Assembly: GCA_903772945.1 (NCBI GenBank)
Contig: CAICTM010001033.1
Location: 1-39,409, forward strand
Direction: 5' to 3'
DNA: 39,409 nt
From: Seminavis robusta
Taxonomy: Eukaryota > Bacillariophyta > Bacillariophyceae > Naviculales > Naviculaceae
Positions 1 to 9,091 of this stretch are shown one piece after another. A model generated the notes under the pieces. It ran no database searches. It saw nothing but the letters and a program-made list of their open reading frames with translations, and had not been told where the DNA came from. A program made the position numbers and the translations under genes. Position 1 is the stretch's first letter. Each line of letters starts with the position of its first letter.

Positions 1-2936
1 AGGTTTAGCAACTTTAAAGATTCCATCATTCCAAGCTCACTGGGAATGGAGCCAGAGAATCGACAGCTGGGTAACCACAGACCAAGCAACTGTGTCAGCA
101 ATCCCAGTTGGCTGGGCAAGTTTCCATCAAAGGAGTTGCTTCTCAGATTCAGTTCAGTCAGCTGAGTGAGAAGACCAATTTCAGATGGCAGTGAACCAGA
201 GAGCAAGTTGCTCCCTCCATTCAAACCGGTCAACTTTGTTAGCAACCCAATCTCACTTGGCAACAGGCCCGTAAAGGCATTTTCCGAAATGCGCAGGCTT
301 TCCATGCTGACAAGCAATCCAAGCTCCGATGGGAGAGCACCATGGAAGGAATTCTGATAAACACGAAAGGAAGTCATGTTGGGCATCAATCCAAGTTCCG
401 TTGGCATGGACCCAGTGAACAGATTGGCATAGAGGTTCATGATTTCCATACTGGACAGCATCCCAATTTGACTTGGCAAGGCACTTGTCAAGGAATTTCC
501 CCACAAGCTCATGGCCTTTGTAGCTGTTAGCAACCCTATTTCACTAGGCAAGGGGCCAGTGAACCAGTTTTGAGACAGCGACAACTGAGTCATGTTGGCC
601 CACAACCCCAGTTCCGATGGTATGAAACCGCTGAGTGAGTTACTGGCAACAGTAAAGGTGGTCATGTTGGTAAGTAATCCAAGCTCACTGGGCAAGGCGC
701 CGGACAAGGAATTTCCATCCATTCGCATGAATTCCATGCTCGTGAGTAACCCAACTTGTGATGGTATGAAACCGCTGAAGGAGCTCTTGCTCAACGAAAG
801 TGACTCCATGGTTTTCATCGACCAAAGCTCGGATGGTATGGGGCCACTGAGAGAGTTTGAACCAACATGGAGCAGAGTTGTGCTTGTGAGCAAAGCTACC
901 TCTGTTGGTAAAGAGCCGTAAAAGCCGTTTGTATGCAGGTAAATGTCTCTCATGTGGGTAAGCCTGCCCAGTTCCGACGGTATGGTCCCAATGAATGAAT
1001 TCTGATTCAGGGCAAGCCTGATCAGACTTGTGAGGTTCCACATCTCGCTTGGGATTTCACCGGATAAGTCGTTGCTGTGCAGCACAAGTGACTTCAAGTT
1101 CATGTCAGTGAGGAATTCAAATGGCAAAAGTCCATCCAATGAGCCACTGACTTGATTGAAAGGCAGAGCCAAAACGGATAGATCTGTGAGGAGAGCAATC
1201 TCAGGTGGTACCGTCGGGTTTTTCCCAGCTAGTCGCAAGTCTTGAAGGATCAGTGACTGGTACTTTCCATCTGGGTTGCAGGGTCCATCCTTGCCAAACC
1301 GCTCATCTCCCTGGATGTACTTGCCATTGGCATCAAACGCGCCAAACTCGCTGGAAAACCACATGCACTCATCAATTTCCTCGTTCATCCATGTCCTCTG
1401 GATATTGTCCGGCCAGTGTGGCCCCTCCATTGCATAAAAGAATGTGGCCAAGGCAAACAGTTGCATCAGACGCCAATCTGGAAAGTTGGTTACATTCTGG
1501 TGATGGGAGAGCCACTGCCATGCTTTCCATTGAGGTGTGTCACTGCCATTGTTCATTCTCGCCAGAGTGGAGCTTGGCAGCAGCTCCATGAGTAGCACAT
1601 CTAGGACGCTTGTGGGCGCCAACGACGGCACCTGGGAAGGTTCGTAGTCGGTGTCTGCCGCCGTGTCTTGCTTGGATTTCAGTCCAACACCCAAACTGAT
1701 CGCGAGAATAACAATGGAACAAAGAAGGACTGCCAATCCCACCTTTCGATAGTGCCCGTTCGGGTTTTCCTCTTTTGTTCTCTCTAACTTTAATTTCTTT
1801 TGCTGTTGTCTGGATCTTCTTAATTGCTGCTCTTCAAGTACGGCCACATCGACTTGTTGTGCTTCCTGAAAGATGAGCTCTTTGGATTCGTCAAAGACGG
1901 CCCTGGCTTCGACAAGTCCTGCCGACGAGCCGCCATGAGCAAAGGAAGGCCTGGTGGGGGCCGTGACACTAAAGACATCGGATGCTTCCTTGAAGTAATT
2001 GGAATTGTGATCACTATAGGCTCCCACGAGCTCAAAATTGAGACTTTCAACGCGCTGAAAGGTCTGCCCCACGTAGGCTCCAGGACGGCTGGGTTGCTGG
2101 CTGGCACGGGAATGGACACTGGAAGGTTGCATGGGGATGGGCTCCAGTCCTCCCACCAGATCGTCCATGAATGTTTGATGATTCGAGTTATGTACCAAGG
2201 GCGCAGAATCATTATCATTTTCATTGTTGGTCACATTGGGTGTCACATTGGCTGTAACATTGGCTGTGGATGTGGCAGGCCTTTCAGCCTGACGGGCCAA
2301 GACCTTCCCGTGTCTTTCTGTTATCGTTGCACTTGCAGTACTAGTACTAGTACTTATAGTTGTACTCGGAGTACTAGTTGTGGTTGTAGTTGTAGCCACG
2401 GGCTTGGCAACCCCTGCTGCACGGAGTTTTCCAGCGATCTCTTCTTCCTGTGATATTGTTTGAAGTCCATGCTGGGCTGCTGGACTCGAGGCAACAGAAT
2501 GGACACTGGAAGGTTGCATGGGGATGGGCTCCAGTCCTCCCACTAGATCATCCATGAACGTTTGATGGCTGGAGCTTTGTACCATGGGTGCAGAACCATT
2601 ATCATTGTCGTTGGTAACGGTCACTTTGGACGTGGCTGTGTCAGGCCTTTCAGTCTGGCGGTTGATGGCCTTTTGGTGTCTTTCTGTCGCCGTTGTACCA
2701 GTAGCACTACCGGTAGTGCGAGTACTCGCAGTAGCGGTGGGCTTGGCAACCCCAGCTGCACGTAGTTTCCTCGAAACTTTGTCATCTTGTGATAAGGTTC
2801 GAAGTCCATGCTGGGCTGCCGGACTCGACACAACAGAGGACGCACCAACAGCAACACAAATACCCACTGTGGTATCTGTAGCGGTACCCATACTGGCTTC
2901 TTTTTTGTCTGATTGCGGCTTGCTTTCGCTCTTCAT
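1..2936 (-). CDS. Leucine-rich repeat transmembrane protein, 3' end outside the window
   Basis: One open minus-strand frame runs from an ATG at 2936-2934 to the left edge without a stop, giving about 978 residues. Residues 1-395 are a Ser/Thr/Gln-rich, probably cytoplasmic region containing two diverged copies of one segment (RKLRAAGVAKP and GKLRAAGVAKP, each followed by GGLEPIPMQPSSVHS). Residues 397-418 form one hydrophobic helix (about 1681-1743), preceded by basic residues. A conserved pre-LRR domain follows (QWKAWQWLSHHQNVTNFPDW, then LFALATFFYAMEG), and from about residue 575 onward some sixteen 24-residue repeats of the type LxxLTxMxxLxLxxNSLSGxLPSELG. The same order (tail, helix, pre-LRR domain, LRRs) is seen at 32270-34618, so the two are paralogues. 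A receptor or adhesion role is inferred. No kinase domain is visible. The true C-terminus lies to the left. Confidence 0.9.
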   Translation of the reverse strand, partial: MKSESKPQSDKKEASMGTATDTTVGICVAVGASSVVSSPAAQHGLRTLSQDDKVSRKLRAAGVAKPTATASTRTTGSATGTTATERHQKAINRQTERPDTATSKVTVTNDNDNGSAPMVQSSSHQTFMDDLVGGLEPIPMQPSSVHSVASSPAAQHGLQTISQEEEIAGKLRAAGVAKPVATTTTTTSTPSTTISTSTSTASATITERHGKVLARQAERPATSTANVTANVTPNVTNNENDNDSAPLVHNSNHQTFMDDLVGGLEPIPMQPSSVHSRASQQPSRPGAYVGQTFQRVESLNFELVGAYSDHNSNYFKEASDVFSVTAPTRPSFAHGGSSAGLVEARAVFDESKELIFQEAQQVDVAVLEEQQLRRSRQQQKKLKLERTKEENPNGHYRKVGLAVLLCSIVILAISLGVGLKSKQDTAADTDYEPSQVPSLAPTSVLDVLLMELLPSSTLARMNNGSDTPQWKAWQWLSHHQNVTNFPDWRLMQLFALATFFYAMEGPHWPDNIQRTWMNEEIDECMWFSSEFGAFDANGKYIQGDERFGKDGPCNPDGKYQSLILQDLRLAGKNPTVPPEIALLTDLSVLALPFNQVSGSLDGLLPFEFLTDMNLKSLVLHSNDLSGEIPSEMWNLTSLIRLALNQNSFIGTIPSELGRLTHMRDIYLHTNGFYGSLPTEVALLTSTTLLHVGSNSLSGPIPSELWSMKTMESLSLSKSSFSGFIPSQVGLLTSMEFMRMDGNSLSGALPSELGLLTNMTTFTVASNSLSGFIPSELGLWANMTQLSLSQNWFTGPLPSEIGLLTATKAMSLWGNSLTSALPSQIGMLSSMEIMNLYANLFTGSMPTELGLMPNMTSFRVYQNSFHGALPSELGLLVSMESLRISENAFTGLLPSEIGLLTKLTGLNGGSNLLSGSLPSEIGLLTQLTELNLRSNSFDGNLPSQLGLLTQLLGLWLPSCRFSGSIPSELGMMESLKLLN
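2088..2830 (-). repeat. Diverged tandem duplication inside the LRR gene
   Basis: Two in-frame blocks of the N-terminal tail are copies. 2405-2490 matches 2743-2828 (offset 338), and 2111-2200 matches 2498-2588 (offset 387). The Ser/Thr-rich spacer between blocks differs in length, which explains the two offsets. The blocks encode the SPAAQHGL...LRAAGVAKP and GGLEPIPMQPSSVHS segments. They are still about 80-90 percent identical by eye, so the duplication is not ancient. Confidence 0.8.
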
Positions 2937-2994
2937 GGTTCCGTCGGTCAGATCAGGAAGGGGAGCTTGCTATCTTGGTAGTTAGCTGCAAAAT

Positions 2995-3020
2995 GAGTCG
3001 AGTCGAGTCAAGTCGAGTCC
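2995..3020. repeat. GAGTC pentamer microsatellite
   Basis: Five near-perfect GAGTC units lie about 60 bases upstream of the LRR start codon, one of them changed to AAGTC. Similar GAGTC/GACTC clusters recur near 7991-8022 and 23472-23492. Confidence 0.7.
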
Positions 3021-4021
3021 ATTATTTTTTGTAGGGAGGCAACGAGCGAAGCCTTTGAGTGACCAGCACACGCTGTGGACAGTGTTGGTACTCTGGTACT
3101 GTAGTGTTGCTAAAGGTCACTTCGTCACTATTTTCGCTCGGCGACATGGCTTTGCTTAATGTTGTGATGAAGTCATCATGACCGAAAATCCAACCGGTAC
3201 TCACAAGCAATGACTCTACAAGCTATTGAAAAGCTCAGTCCCTTACTGTAAGATATTACCCTTGAACTTGGATGCTCTATCACTCGGTAGGATCTTGGTT
3301 TCATTCACATTGAATCGAATCTGAATTCAATGGATTCCTCCCTCTACAGTAGCATCTTTTCAATGGCCACTTGATGAAAATGAAGTTTTCCAATAGTGTC
3401 TCATTCCAAGCTTTAGCTTTGCGGGAATCCAAAGCTTGTTGCATTGTGGAGGTAGTCTAGCTAGAGAACATTTTGTGTTTCAGTCAGAGCATGTTCCAAT
3501 GCATTTTTGACCCAACTATATATTTCATGTCAATGGCATGCTCTTCAGTATATCTTCCACACGTGAAATCTGAGTGCCAGGAGTAGTCTACTATCATAGC
3601 TATTAATAGTCAGTCTTTAGAGACTACTACGGTAGACATACGGTAGCTTTTTAGAAAGTGAGGACTTCTGCACCAACCGACAATGCATGAACACTGCGTG
3701 ATTTATCTTACACTGTATGTAAATGCTTCTGGACCTTTGTAAGATATCTTATACATGAGGTCTTAGTGGAGCCATCGCCAATTGGTCCAAGACTTGCGTC
3801 GGCAATTGTCTGTCTTCTTCAGTGCCACCTTGCGCTACCGTACCACCAATCTATTTGTCCAAGACCAAAAATTGTTTCAGACGCCGCGGTATCTATCGCG
3901 GCGATATTCCTGTGTACATGTACCCGTACCAACTGGTAGGCTGCAAACGCCGGCAATGGGCCGGAAGCTGTTGTGTGACAATCGAATAGGTATCGAATCG
4001 AATGATTCAATCTTCACTCTA

Positions 4022-4046
4022 CTAGCTAGCTATGATAGCTAGCTAG
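4022..4046. repeat. Perfect AGCTAGCT-type palindrome
   Basis: The 12-base arms at 4022-4033 and 4035-4046 are exact reverse complements around a single G. It is the longest of many TAGC-based palindromic tracts in this window and could extrude as a hairpin. Function unknown. Confidence 0.8.
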
Positions 4047-4217
4047 CACTCGAGTAGCTAGTAGCCAGCTAGTTGAAGCAACCCGAGACGCTTTCATTTC
4101 GAGAAGTCGTCCCTGTACCGGTACCAAGAGCGAGGAGGACCCTCAATCCCTGAATGCGAAGATTGTGGATTTACCTCGGCAGTCTATCTGCCTGAGCCCT
4201 CACCCCCTTTTTTGGTA

Positions 4218-4315
4218 TTTCCTGTTTCCTGTTTCCTGCTTCCTGCTTCCTGCTTCCTGTTTCCTGCTTCCTGTTTCCTGCTTCCTGCTTCCTGTTTCCT
4301 GCTTCCTGTTTCCTG
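4218..4315. repeat. 14-copy heptamer array (YTTCCTG)
   Basis: Fourteen uninterrupted 7-base units alternate irregularly between TTTCCTG and CTTCCTG, spanning exactly 98 bases. The only variable base is the first of each unit. Because 7 is not a multiple of 3, all three frames stay open through it, which produces spurious ORFs on both strands. No gene is associated. Confidence 0.95.
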
Positions 4316-4489
4316 TTCCGGTGAAGCCAAAATATAGGGATAGAGATAGGCACAAGCCAACTCTACAAATTTAGGGGTAGGAATAAATCATGGATATTCA
4401 AGGTTAGTGCACTCAACACAATAAGCCAGCAGAAGCTACAAAAGTTACAGGTACATACCGGAGTGACAGCTGTAAAATTATGGTTAGCG

Positions 4490-4524
4490 GGCGGCAACAC
4501 ACGACGAAGTCGGGTGTTGTCGCC
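4490..4524. repeat. Strong hairpin, copy 1
   Basis: The 16-base arms 4490-4505 and 4509-4524 pair around a three-base GAA loop. There is one A-G mismatch and one G-T wobble, and the rest is Watson-Crick. The same structure recurs 83 bases downstream with identical sequence. It could act as a structured RNA element, a cruciform or the remnant of a small inverted-repeat element. The sequence does not decide between these. Confidence 0.85.
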
Positions 4525-4572
4525 AGGGCTACCTTAAATAAAAAGGAAGGCTATAATGAGGGAATGATACAG

Positions 4573-4607
4573 GGCGGCAACACACGACGAAGTCGGGTGT
4601 TGTCGCC
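4573..4607. repeat. Strong hairpin, copy 2
   Basis: An exact copy of the hairpin at 4490-4524, with arms 4573-4588 and 4592-4607 and loop GAA. Both copies are followed by AGGGCT and then a purine and CCTTRA, so the repeated unit extends about 10 bases past the stem. Confidence 0.85.
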
Positions 4608-4618
4608 AGGGCTGCCTT

Positions 4619-5690
4619 GAAAGAAGGGTGCAATCTCAAACATGTCATCCTTCTTCTATCTGTCTTTCTGCCGAGGTATCGCAGCTCCCGCTGACTTATT
4701 AAAAGATTCATGGAGTGACAGTCAAGCCGAGGCATCATCGGGTTCGATGCTGGTGGCTGGTGGTGGGAGAATTTTGTAAATCTCAGAATCTCAGTACTCT
4801 AGTACTGTACAGCGCAAAGTGGCTACATGTACCGGTTACAGTAACCGGTACTGGGGGCACAAGTTACTGAGTAGAGAAGCTTTCCAGATGTGTTTCTAAT
4901 GCTTCCATACTCAATGACCAATTCTAAGCTCAAGGGATTTGTTCTTTAAATACAAAGAAAGCGCGCCCTTTCAAACTTGGGACCATTCGCCCTCACAATT
5001 TTGGTTTGGGAGCGCAAAAAGGGTGGAGGAGGAGCAGCCAGCGAGTTCCTTGGAGGGAGTAGAGGCTACGATTGTACGAAGTAGTTTCCTTGGCAAGAAG
5101 ACTACCCAACAATCACTTCTGGCGTCAAAAGATCAGCTTGAGAAGGGGAAAAGTCCTACGTTGGTTCTGAAGGTTGTGCTTTGCCGGTACCTGGTACGTT
5201 TCTTCCTGAATACCGGCACTAGTATGCTGCCGGACCTACCGGTACCGTACCGATATGACGTGACACTGGCAGAGTCCAAGCATCCAAACCACGAGCCATC
5301 AGTCTCTCAAATTGAATAAAAATCAGCAGGATGCAAATCTGGTTCCATTCAAAGGAGAGTCGCAAAGGTGGAAGCGTTCACCGAGTGGACGTCACAGGTG
5401 CCCAGTCGTCAGCGCCACCAACACGAAGTGAGCCAGGAACAGCAGGGTAGCACTCAAGAGCAGGCAATTGCTTGAAAAGGCTGACAACGCACTGAGAATG
5501 AAGAAGGTGCGTCGAAGAGATCACCGTTCCCGCACGGATGCTTCAACACCACGCACTGACAAATGTGATCACTCAGAAGAGGCGAGACTTGACAAGAACA
5601 ACACAAAGTGAGGAAGATCAAAGAACGCCTGGTGTGGTCCTCTGCCGCTGGACTCCAACTCCAAACATAGGTAAAGTGCTTTCTAGCCAA
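4619..5690. other. Gene-free stretch with palindrome 4829-4851
   Basis: No supported gene. A 381-base open frame from 4939 begins with TTG, has no in-frame ATG near its start and no recognisable motif. The stretch contains the 23-base palindrome at 4829-4851 (arms GTACCGGTTAC around one A) and a cluster of GTACCGGTACC-like motifs at 5234-5256. Confidence 0.5.
4829..4851. repeat. 23-base near-perfect palindrome
   Basis: Arms GTACCGGTTAC (4829-4839) and GTAACCGGTAC (4841-4851) are exact reverse complements around a single A. It contains the ACCGGT core that recurs throughout the window. It could be a dimeric protein-binding site or a cruciform. Unproven. Confidence 0.8.
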
Positions 5691-5699
5691 TCAATGCAA

Positions 5700-6510
5700 G
5701 AGATGACAAAGACTCCGAGACCACCGACCAACCAACCAGGGTCACGGAGTGCAAGGCAACCAACCAACAAAATGTCACGGTGCGTCAGGCAACCAGCTTG
5801 CCTAAACAACCAACAACAGGGACAAGGTTGGTGTGAGCGCCAAGGAGAACCAACCAACAGGAAAGGAATAGCCACGGCAAGAGGAACAGCGAGCGACCAA
5901 CGTGCATCGGTAGCACTATCGAGCCAGCCAACCAAAAGGAAGAAGCACTGCAAAAAGGAACCACCGCCACAACGTTCCACTGTGGTCGCTTGTAAGATTG
6001 CTCGACTTCTTGACCGACCAACCAACAGGAAAAGGAGCAGCCATCGCAAGAAGGAACCATCCGACTTCAAGCGTGGCCTTGCTACTACAGTCAACTATGT
6101 TCATCGGGGTCTCTCATAGCAACGTCGCCCCACATTCGAGAATGGCTTTGTACCGAACATCTTGACCGACCAACCAACCATCGAGCGGACCAAGCGAAAA
6201 GGGGTTTTGGACAGAAGAACCAACAGAAGAGAGCAACTCTACTAGACTTCGGACACGACCAAAAGATCAAGCCGAGGACGAACCAACCAAAAGATCACGA
6301 GGCGATCAAAACCCGGCCATGGAAGAACCAAGGATCCCCAACAGTGCCCTGCAACTTTGTCCTTGCTCCAACCCCACGTCGAGCGACCTGCAAACAGAAG
6401 AACTGACTGTTACCTTGCACGAGGACGAACCAACGAACCAACCGACCGTCCAAGAGCGAGCACTGGCTGAGATAGCCCCTCAAGCAAGCGGAAGCCTACC
6501 AACAAGGGAT
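5700..6510. repeat. A/C-rich tract with irregular CCAACCAAC repeats
   Basis: At least ten CCAACCAAC-type words occur at irregular spacing (near 5726, 5756, 5803, 5847, 5927, 6015, 6166, 6272, 6421 and others), often followed by AGGAAAAGG or AAAAGATCA. The plus strand is strongly purine/C-rich and T-poor, which keeps long frames open on both strands (for example 5538-6119 plus, 5618-6094 minus). The proteins from these frames are only repeat translations. On the minus strand three places read as four or more GG doublets separated by short loops. Confidence 0.65.
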
Positions 6511-6706
6511 CCTTTGTGTCTTTTGCATTAATCAACGAATTGATGTGCAAGAGATTCTCCTCCAGCAAGGCCAGGCAATGCTAATAGAAACACACCTCAG
6601 CTAGCTAACGGTACATATGACGAGCAATAAGGCTGGAGTGGGACCAGTTTAGCCAACAGAAAAGACAAGTTATTTCACAAAACATGCCAAATTTTTCTAA
6701 TTGAAA

Positions 6707-7468
6707 CTAATCAGCGAGATCAAGGGACTGGTACTGCAAGATATCCATTCGCCCTACACGTGCAACGTAATTGTATGTTTGTTGGTAGCAAGGACATCCA
6801 TGGGCTAGAGCCCATCTTAGAATGTGCCAATTCTCATGCGCAAGAGAACACGAACATGTGTGCTCATCCCAAGGACAGCCATTCTGATGAGCCCATTTCA
6901 ATACATCCAGATGTCCTACCGGTGCCCAAGCAGCACTGGAACAAGTTTCTGCGTTCCAGGGACAGTCGTTTGCACGAGCCCACTTTAGAACCTCCAATCG
7001 ACCGTATTCAGCAGCGAGAGAACATGTATCTTCATTCCACTGATACCCGTTTTCTCGAGCCCATTTGAGCACATTCAAATGTCCTTCACGGATAGCAGCA
7101 CACCAACATATTTCTTCATCCCATGGGCATCCATTTTCCCGCGCCCACTTGAGCACTTCCGCGTGACCAGCTTGTGCGGCCTTGGCACAGGTATTACCCC
7201 AAGCGCATTCTCTTTCACTTTCACGAAGCCACATGAGGATATCCAGGTGCCCACCTTCAGCAGCATTACTCTGGCAGCCAGGGTTGTAGCCGGTTCTTGG
7301 TTGGATGTGACGGTCCTGTTGAGTCCATGAATGGAGGAGGTGGAGACTCAACTCTACATCGTACCTGTATCTAGCTAGCTGGTGTTTGAGCGATCTCGAC
7401 CTGAAACAGCCATGCACGCAGCTCGTTATCAGTGTCAGAGCCAGTAGCAAACATTTGCCATTGGTCAT
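6707..7468 (-). CDS. Ankyrin-repeat protein with predicted signal peptide
   Basis: A single frame of 253 residues starts at ATG 7468-7466 (a TTG two codons upstream is not used) and stops at 6707. Residues 1-20 (MTNGKCLLLALTLITSCVHG) look like a cleavable signal peptide. From about residue 67 there are seven degenerate 27-residue ankyrin units of the type GHLDVLKWARENGCPWDEETC, a variant abundant in protists, algae and amoebae. These repeats normally mediate protein binding in the cytosol, so the secretory leader is odd. The leader may be chance, or the first exon may be missing. The codons for RYRYDV (near 7363) overlap an AGCTAGCT/GTAC motif typical of the intergenic regions here. The partner is unknown. 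Confidence 0.75.
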   Translation of the reverse strand: MTNGKCLLLALTLITSCVHGCFRSRSLKHQLARYRYDVELSLHLLHSWTQQDRHIQPRTGYNPGCQSNAAEGGHLDILMWLRESERECAWGNTCAKAAQAGHAEVLKWARENGCPWDEEICWCAAIREGHLNVLKWARENGYQWNEDTCSLAAEYGRLEVLKWARANDCPWNAETCSSAAWAPVGHLDVLKWAHQNGCPWDEHTCSCSLAHENWHILRWALAHGCPCYQQTYNYVARVGRMDILQYQSLDLAD

Positions 7469-8548
7469 GGTCAATTACAACTCACAATTGTGCGACGAGA
7501 GACCGTGGAAAGGGCAACCCCCTTGGCTGAGCCACGCGATCATGTCGAGGACGAAGCAAGCTCCAGGAAGAAAGCCAACGATTAAGATATTGTCTTGATC
7601 GCTATCCCAGATAGACTTTACCGTGTGCTCTGGAACCTCGGCAGACCTCGATCTTTTGGGAACTAGCTAGTGAGTAATCTTAGCAGCCAAGGGCGCGCAG
7701 AACATTCGGTGCGACTGAGGACGGTTGAATGAATCGAATCCCTTCCTGATTGGAAGGTAATATTGCTTGCTTTTGTGCAACATCAACTACCGGTAGTGTT
7801 GGCTTGATACCTAGAACTTCATGTATTTGATATATATATATATATTTTTTTTTAGCCATAGTAAGTAAATAAATATTGATGACACTCCATCACTCACACT
7901 GATAGCAGTGATGTACAATGTACATGTACAGCTGAAAGTTTGCTACGGAACACATCACACATCAGACGAGCATTTGCTCCTTCCGGTTTTGACTCGAGTT
8001 GACTCGACTCGTCACTCGACTCTTTGTCCCCGCTGTAACGCAAATTGTTGTGTTTTTTGTCGCTTGCACTTGGGTGGGTGGACCACTCGGATCCCCGTTT
8101 CCTCATATTGTACTTAGCTTTATCCTCCTGATGCTCTTCTGCCTTCTAGCCAGCCATCCTCAAAAACTTGAGTACCGGAATTCCTCTTGGTACTGTGGTC
8201 ATGCATCCTTTGGCACCAACCGGATCCTGTAGATAGGTCTAGCTATCGGTAGATCCACAAGCAACAACCAAGCCAAATCAACCCATCCTACACTGCACAG
8301 TATTTAGCATAAGTCAACAAAAGGTTACTGTAGTAAATTGTATTCTACAAGAAGAAGTAGTACACCAACTTTCTCATATTTTGCTTTGAAGCAAAGCAAA
8401 CATGGAATCGAATCGCTGGATTTGTTTGTTTGTTTGTTTGTTTGTTTTGGCGTTGTGCATGATTGTGGTGTCCAGCCAACCCCACATTGAGTTCTGTCTT
8501 GACAAAACTGTCTGTCTTGAAAATCGTGATTGTTCAACATTTTCGTAG
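7469..8548. other. Gap between the ankyrin and bZIP genes
   Basis: This is the upstream region of the ankyrin gene and the 3' flank of the bZIP gene. It holds a TA-repeat followed by a T-run at 7831-7853, an inverted GACTCGAGT/GACTCGACTC cluster at 7991-8022 and a TTTG repeat at 8421-8444. No gene is supported. Confidence 0.55.
8421..8444. repeat. (TTTG)6 microsatellite
   Basis: Six perfect tetramers on the plus strand (CAAA on the minus strand), about 100 bases beyond the bZIP stop codon in what is probably its 3' flank. Confidence 0.9.
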
Positions 8549-9091
8549 CTAGCTAGATCTAGTCTTGTTTTGTTGTTGTGGATCAGGGTCTGTGCCATTC
8601 TGCTGTTTTTGTTGCTCGAGTGTCCGTAGTCGTTCCATGGCGGTTTGATACTTTCGTTTCCATTCTTCACATTCTTCTTCCAATACGGTGATCCGTTCTC
8701 GAATCCGTTGACGAGAGGCTGCGGCAGACTCTCTGTTTCGGACGCGACGAGCTTCTCGTCTCCACGCCGCCAATTGTTCCTTTCCCATGGGCACATCCGG
8801 CACGTACTTGCGCGCTTGTTTGGACCGAGCGGACTCTTCATCTTCTAGAATCTGCTGTGTCGTCTTGCTCTTTTTGGACGGAGGTTCGTCGTCGTCGACG
8901 CCAGATGGAGCATCTTCTGTCGTGTCGACTGGAGGTTGGGGTGGTGGCTGCGCTTGTTGTTGCTGTTGGTGCTCTACTACAACAGCTTCGGATCTTTGCG
9001 ATTGAATGATGGCTTTGCGTCTCTTTCTCGCGGACGCTGCATCGTTCGTCGGAGCCGTCGCTACCATGGCTGTTTCTTGGTCAGGGCTCAT
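8549..9091 (-). CDS. bZIP transcription factor
   Basis: An intact 180-residue frame from ATG 9091-9089 to a stop at 8549. Residues 21-36 (KRRK) and 73-76 are basic, consistent with nuclear entry. Residues 42-54 are Gln/Pro-rich. The basic region at 112-127 carries the family signature N-x7-R (N119 ESAAASR127). The zipper then starts ten residues later with heptad positions L137, W144, A151 and L158, so the zipper is short and atypical at two of four positions. bZIP proteins bind DNA as dimers through palindromic ACGT-core sites. One perfect site of that type (TGACGTCA) lies at 36944-36951. Targets are unknown, and it could be a CREB/ATF-like or stramenopile-specific bZIP. Confidence 0.92.
   Translation of the reverse strand: MSPDQETAMVATAPTNDAASARKRRKAIIQSQRSEAVVVEHQQQQQAQPPPQPPVDTTEDAPSGVDDDEPPSKKSKTTQQILEDEESARSKQARKYVPDVPMGKEQLAAWRREARRVRNRESAAASRQRIRERITVLEEECEEWKRKYQTAMERLRTLEQQKQQNGTDPDPQQQNKTRSS

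Larger units (their letters stand above)
2937..4200. other. Gene-free stretch upstream of the left LRR gene
   Basis: No reading frame here has coding character, and the short ORFs are chance. It is the presumed promoter and 5' UTR of the minus-strand LRR gene. It holds a degenerate GAGTC pentamer run at 2995-3020 and a perfect 12-bp-arm palindrome at 4022-4046 (arms CTAGCTAGCTAT, one central base). Its far end runs into the heptamer array. Confidence 0.6.

Noticed and set aside
4218..4315. Possible CRISPR-like array
   Set aside because: Seven-base head-to-tail units without spacers are a simple microsatellite.
4939..5319. Open frame of 126 codons on the plus strand
   Set aside because: It begins with TTG, not ATG, contains GTACCGGTACC intergenic-type words, and the product has no recognisable motif.
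5538..6119. 193-codon plus frame and the 158-codon minus frame over it
   Set aside because: Both are translations of the CCAACC repeat tract in a T-poor region; neither shows domain structure.
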